The translations under genes were made by a program, and so were the position numbers. A stretch of 48,985 bases of DNA. It comes from an uncultured Brevinema sp. (GTDB lineage Bacteria; Spirochaetota; Brevinematia; Brevinematales; Brevinemataceae). Where the stretch lies: contig CAMQSH010000002.1 of assembly GCA_947036575.1 (NCBI GenBank), positions 1 to 48,985 of the forward strand, written 5' to 3'. Below, one piece after another: positions 47,142 to 48,985 of the stretch. Below the pieces are notes generated by a model. That model was given only the letters and a program-made list of their open reading frames with translations, was not told the DNA's origin and searched no databases. The number at the start of each line of letters is the position of its first letter. The first letter of the stretch is position 1.

Positions 47142-48170
47142 TTAGCCATTATAATCAAAATCTGAGTTGGTGATACCATTTGTTCTATCTAAGATATCTA
47201 ATCCTTGTTGATTGAGCCAATAAGGAAGATCTATGATAACCCAATTTTCAACTAGTTTATCTCCTTCACGACGATAAACATCTACTACTTGCATTTCTAT
47301 GTTTTTAGCTCCACCTGGTAAGCCTAAAAAACCTCCTAATGGACTATTAGAAAGATTTGGCCATCCAAAAAAACAAGCATAATTACCTTCAGCAAAACGA
47401 CAAACATGTCCATTAAATACTTTATCACCTAAATTTTGACGGAAAGGTAATTGATGTCCTCTTTGATATCCTCTGATTGTATAACTTGCTCCAATTCCAG
47501 CAGGTCCATACCAAATCATATCTTTTGACCAAGATTTTTCTAAAATTTCTGGAGGACAAGACATAGAACCACTTTTGTTGAGCTCAGACAACTCATCTAC
47601 CATTTTATTCATCAAATTTAAAGTAATTTCAGCTTCTGTTGATGGAGCATCTTCAAATAACAATCCATCGTGAGTACGAGGACCTGGATAAATAAAATAT
47701 TGCCCTGTTTCTGGTGGTAAAGGATTTACTCCAGCCTGTTGCATAAAACCAATAAGATCAAAGAAAATCCCTGATTTGGTGATTTTTCCATTTTCAACAC
47801 AAGTAAATTCTGCATAACGAAGACTAATCATTTTTTTTGTTGGTTTGATACCTAGCCATTCTTCATTAAAGTTCCCCATAAAATGTCCCATACTCATAGT
47901 CCACTCTTCATGATTACCGTATAAATTATTACCACCAATAAAAATATCTTGGCGTCTTTGCATTCTATGTAAAGATTTTTTTAACGGTCTCCAGAATTTA
48001 TCAACAACAGTCTCTAAATTATTCTGTTCACGAAATGGATATGAAGCTCTCCAATCATAATCTTTTGCAATTAATGGCTTTAGATCTACTAGTAGTGATG
48101 CTTCTGTAGCATTTTCTACAGCCTTAAAATACTCCAAAACGAGCTGTTTTGTTGTTGTATATGTATTCAT
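47142..48170 (-). CDS. Tandem NTF2/SnoaL-like protein
   Basis: This 342-residue cytoplasmic protein appears to contain two SnoaL-like (NTF2-fold) domains, about 5-150 and about 180-330. Each starts with a helix pair ending in an aromatic/Tyr-rich segment (DYDWRASYPF; DMIWYGPAGI) and has a GxFxGxxR-type strand (SMGHFMG; HVCRFAEG). It ends with a typical strand of VVDVYRREGDKLVENWVIIDLP. Single SnoaL proteins are polyketide cyclases or isomerase-like enzymes, and tandem ones are less studied. It heads a unit with two transporters, so it probably works on their substrate. AAGGAG precedes the ATG. Confidence 0.7.
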   Translation of the reverse strand: MNTYTTTKQLVLEYFKAVENATEASLLVDLKPLIAKDYDWRASYPFREQNNLETVVDKFWRPLKKSLHRMQRRQDIFIGGNNLYGNHEEWTMSMGHFMGNFNEEWLGIKPTKKMISLRYAEFTCVENGKITKSGIFFDLIGFMQQAGVNPLPPETGQYFIYPGPRTHDGLLFEDAPSTEAEITLNLMNKMVDELSELNKSGSMSCPPEILEKSWSKDMIWYGPAGIGASYTIRGYQRGHQLPFRQNLGDKVFNGHVCRFAEGNYACFFGWPNLSNSPLGGFLGLPGGAKNIEMQVVDVYRREGDKLVENWVIIDLPYWLNQQGLDILDRTNGITNSDFDYNG

Positions 48171-48200
48171 ATATAACTCCTTCTAAATAGTTATTTATAT

Positions 48201-48228
48201 ATTTTAATCTTTATTGAAAATTTGTCAA
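48201..48228 (-). promoter_or_regulatory. Promoter of the NTF2-like/transporter unit
   Basis: On the minus strand TTGACA (48228-48223), 16 bp, TAAAAT (48206-48201), about 30 bp before the start codon at 48170. Confidence 0.6.
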
Positions 48229-48502
48229 GTCTTATTTTTTAAAATAGTAATATTAAATACCTTGAGCAGTATTTACCATAATAATCCAGCAAGGGTAGCT
48301 CTACCAAGTATATCTATGTATAACAAATGTAATAAAATATATATAATCTGAATAAGTTTTTTCTATGGCGTCAACTCTATTTAAGGACCTTGTATATATC
48401 TATAACTTGCAAGTTGACTTCAAATTTTCAGTATTTTTCCAGTAGAAGTATAGTAATATAATGATGACAAGTAAGCATTATGCTAATAGATCTAATAAAG
48501 AC

Positions 48503-48568
48503 ATACATAGTAGCGGTAAGCGTGCATACCCATTGTGTACCAAAGGTAAAAATAAACAATGGGTAAGA
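48503..48568 (-). repeat. Structured intergenic repeat, copy 2
   Basis: It shares with copy 1 the order TAGTAGCGGTAAGC, a central CCAAAG and ACAATGGGTA. Here the inner arms ACCCATTGT / ACAATGGGT pair perfectly, more cleanly than in copy 1, which supports a conserved hairpin. Confidence 0.6.
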
Positions 48569-48606
48569 TAGAGTCTCTACACTGTGGTTAGAGACATAAT
48601 AAAGCT

Positions 48607-48635
48607 AAAGGACAAAGCATTATACTTTGTCCTTT
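48607..48635. terminator. Terminator-like hairpin near the right edge
   Basis: AAAGGACAAAG / CTTTGTCCTTT (48607-48617, 48625-48635) with a 7-nt loop. It lies about 95 bp past the stop of the partial gene at the right edge. Confidence 0.6.
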
Positions 48636-48728
48636 TGGGTTTCTATATTTAGTTTAGATTAGGTTGGATTTTTTGTCAAGAGATTTTATTTCATCCACTA
48701 TGCACCTTTAGAAATTTCTGGAGGATTT

Positions 48729-48985
48729 TTAGCTCTCATACTTTCTGAGACAGTCAACGAGATCATGCATATCTTCCATAGTGCTTCTGTCTTCATCACT
48801 TAGAGGGGACTCTTCTTGAAAACTTTCATGCAACTCTCTATCGTATGAGCAAAGTTGCTTATGAGTTTCGTTACCAGCTATGTTTTGAGCAAACTCTTTG
48901 AATTTAGGATTTCTTAGAATATCCTCTATGGTAAGAAATGGCGGTATTTTAAAAGGTGCAATCTCATTTGAAAGTGAGCTAAAAG
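48729..48985 (-). CDS. C-terminal part of an unknown protein, running off the right edge
   Basis: An 85-codon open frame ends with TAA at 48731-48729 and has no stop up to the window edge. The product is hydrophilic and acidic, with two helix-like stretches: LTIEDILRNPKFKEFAQNI, and an acidic ESPLSDEDRSTMEDMHDLVD near the end. Codon use resembles the other genes. I do not recognise a family. The start and most of the gene may be outside the window. Confidence 0.6.
   Translation of the reverse strand, partial: FSSLSNEIAPFKIPPFLTIEDILRNPKFKEFAQNIAGNETHKQLCSYDRELHESFQEESPLSDEDRSTMEDMHDLVDCLRKYES

Larger units (their letters stand above)
48229..48728. other. Intergenic region with palindromes, structured repeat copy 2 and a terminator
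   Basis: It contains the 12-bp palindrome AACTTGCAAGTT (48404-48415), inside wider GTCAACT/AGTTGAC arms (48370-48376, 48412-48418). It also contains the repeat copy at 48503-48568, a GTCTCTA/TTAGAGAC hairpin near 48571-48593 and a terminator at 48607-48635. No reading frame with a ribosome site is visible. Confidence 0.6.

Overview
The window is AT-rich DNA, about one third G+C by eye, densely packed with genes in operons. The cell it comes from has an outer membrane: there is a complete TonB/ExbB/ExbD set with a TonB-dependent receptor, predicted outer-membrane barrels, a LolA-like carrier and many lipoproteins. It also has PTS sugar uptake, GntR/LacI/PadR regulators, and no respiratory genes here. 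This suits a fermenting, host-associated diderm. I favour a low-GC spirochaete (Brachyspira/Brevinema type), with Fusobacteriota as the alternative. The sequence alone does not settle this. I saw no rRNA, tRNA, CRISPR array or complete insertion sequence.

Region 1 (1-8019): galactoside and peptide use. A galM fragment runs off the left edge and diverges from an amino-acid-permease/lacZ operon. Next come pepT, with a textbook promoter, and an orphan oligopeptide-binding lipoprotein. Region 2 (8042-15798): two PTS loci. One holds cellobiose-type IIB and IIC, an M42 aminopeptidase and a GntR/UTRA regulator. The other is the alpha-glucoside pair glvC-glvA. Two small membrane proteins of unknown function lie between them.

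Region 3 (15969-24186): an 8-kb, one-direction block. It starts with a PadR regulator whose promoter carries a palindrome, followed by DUF1700-like and DUF4097-like membrane proteins, a secreted protein, a predicted barrel and a TPR protein. It ends with a LolD/LolC-like ABC exporter, a LolA-like carrier and a second barrel. I read it as an uncharacterised regulated envelope or outer-membrane trafficking system. Region 4 (24236-32557): a decayed gene, then two divergent iron-uptake operons. One is an FecBCDE-type ABC importer and the other is exbB-exbD-tonB-receptor. Both appear to start from one unusual mirror-symmetric promoter.

Region 5 (32783-43800) is the most informative. It is a nine-gene operon with a divergent LacI regulator. 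It encodes a sulfoquinovosidase with every known sulfonate-recognition residue, a fucose-isomerase-like protein, a transaldolase, a beta-hydroxyacid dehydrogenase like sulfolactaldehyde reductase, a TauE/SafE exporter, a TRAP importer and an M24-fold protein that has lost its metal ligands. Together these match the transaldolase (sulfo-TAL) route of sulfoquinovose fermentation. In that route SQ-glycosides are imported and hydrolysed, SQ becomes sulfofructose, the transaldolase yields fructose-6-phosphate plus sulfolactaldehyde, and the latter is reduced to dihydroxypropanesulfonate and exported. Region 6 (44173-48170) holds an SSS symporter, an MFS transporter and a tandem NTF2/SnoaL-like protein, with a pentanucleotide repeat tract before the symporter. 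A partial unknown gene runs off the right edge. Two copies of one structured intergenic repeat lie at about 44051-44118 and 48503-48568.
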